Positions 6,226-6,905 of a stretch of DNA of 6,905 nucleotides are shown here, piece after piece. The translations under genes and the position numbers were made by a program. Source of the stretch: Alphaproteobacteria bacterium (GTDB lineage Bacteria > Pseudomonadota > Alphaproteobacteria > Sphingomonadales > Emcibacteraceae); the NCBI GenBank assembly GCA_030432815.1, contig JAUILB010000150.1:1-6905 (forward strand), read 5' to 3'. The stretch's first letter is position 1, and every line of letters begins with the position of its first letter. The notes beneath the pieces were generated by a model, which was given only the letters and a program-made list of their open reading frames with translations, had not been told where the DNA came from and did not search any database.

Positions 6226-6899
6226 TTTACCACCCTCAAACCTTTGCCTTTGGTGAAATACCAGTCGAGCTGTTCACCTTCTTCGCCTCCGTTTTCCAGT
6301 CTTTTCTTTAAAGCCTCCAATGTGATCGGCGGAGATAAAAGCACATCGTCACCGTTTTGCCAGCCTTCGGGCGTAACAGTGTCACCAGACTCCGTTGCAA
6401 TTAGGGCAGAAAGGACACGTCTTATTTCATAAACAGACCGTCCTACAGACATCGGGTAGTGAATTTGTGCTTTGATATCCCCTTCTGGGTTAATAAAGAA
6501 TACTGAACGTACGGTTGCAGTGGAGCTTGATGTTTCATCAATCATTCCGTAAAGCTCTGCAACTGTTAGTGACAAATCTTCAATAATGGGAAATGTAATT
6601 TCCACACCGAATTTTTCCTTAATATTCATAACCCATGCAAGATGGGAATAGATACTGTCTGCAGATAACCCAAGAAATTCACAATTCATTTCCCTAAAGT
6701 CATCTGATGCTTTTTGAAATGCGATAAATTCAGATGTGCAAACGGGTGTAAAATCAGCCGGATGAGAAAAAAGTATCAGCCATTTTCCAAGATAATCAGA
6801 CAGCTTGATCACACCCTGCGTTGTCCGTGCTGTGAAATTTGGTGCCTTATCGTTAATACGCAGATTTGTAAAATTATTATCTTGTGTTTGTTCAGTCAT
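6222..6899 (-). CDS. Peroxiredoxin, Prx6/1-Cys-like subfamily
   Basis: 225 aa, cytoplasmic thiol peroxidase. The active-site loop HPADFTPVCTSEF (46-58) carries the P-x-x-x-T-x-x-C motif with peroxidatic Cys54, Pro47 and Thr51. The conserved arginine is Arg131 (VRSVFFINPEG). The length and the C-terminal domain (PEGWQNGDDVLLSPP, then LDWYFTKGKGLRVV) match the Prx6/archaeal thioredoxin-peroxidase group rather than typical AhpC. The only other cysteine is Cys73, in MNCEFLGLS. The C-terminal region, where some relatives have resolving cysteines, has Thr in WYFTKG, so a 1-Cys mechanism with an outside thiol reductant is likely. It is the first gene seen in the operon and overlaps the repressor by 4 bp. 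The ATG at 6899 is six bases from the window end, so its ribosome site and promoter cannot be checked. It may reduce peroxides, or hydropersulfides formed during sulfide oxidation (inference). Confidence 0.93.
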   Translation of the reverse strand: MTEQTQDNNFTNLRINDKAPNFTARTTQGVIKLSDYLGKWLILFSHPADFTPVCTSEFIAFQKASDDFREMNCEFLGLSADSIYSHLAWVMNIKEKFGVEITFPIIEDLSLTVAELYGMIDETSSSTATVRSVFFINPEGDIKAQIHYPMSVGRSVYEIRRVLSALIATESGDTVTPEGWQNGDDVLLSPPITLEALKKRLENGGEEGEQLDWYFTKGKGLRVVK

Positions 6900-6905
6900 T
6901 TATAC

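Overview
The window reads as chromosomal DNA of a Gram-negative bacterium. The evidence is an outer-membrane TonB-dependent receptor at the left edge and an exported protein with a Sec signal peptide. The sequence is AT-rich by eye. The proteins resemble those of Alphaproteobacteria, especially the BLH-type metallo-hydrolase, the tyrosine-phosphatase-like/SQR fusion and the BigR/SqrR-style regulatory setting. A marine or low-GC alphaproteobacterium is a reasonable guess, but no rRNA or other marker gene is present to prove it.

Layout: positions 1-474 (+) hold the 3' end of a TonB-dependent receptor. Positions 539-1297 (+) encode a predicted exported methyltransferase-like protein (COG4798 type). 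Positions 1298-1431 are a short intergenic gap between convergent genes and contain a strong GC-rich hairpin, probably a terminator. The rest of the window, 1432 to about 6899, is a tight five-gene minus-strand cluster. In transcription order it encodes a 1-Cys-like peroxiredoxin, an ArsR-family repressor, an ETHE1/BLH-like persulfide dioxygenase, a DUF442 (rhodanese-like) domain fused to a type II sulfide:quinone oxidoreductase, and a SulP anion permease with a STAS domain. The gaps are -3, 14, 8 and 11-23 nt, so the cluster is almost certainly one operon. Its promoter lies beyond position 6905.

Proposed logic (inference from families and order): SQR oxidises sulfide and passes electrons to quinone. 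The persulfide made is moved by the fused CRTGTR-loop domain and/or glutathione to the Fe-dependent dioxygenase, which releases sulfite. SulP moves the resulting sulfur oxyanion, or a related one, across the inner membrane. The peroxiredoxin handles peroxide or persulfide stress, and the ArsR protein presumably controls the operon. The points most worth a second look are the repressor, which has neither cysteine of the BigR/SqrR persulfide-sensing pair, and the attachment of the DUF442 domain to SQR rather than to the dioxygenase as in BLH proteins. No mobile element, CRISPR array, tRNA or rRNA was seen.
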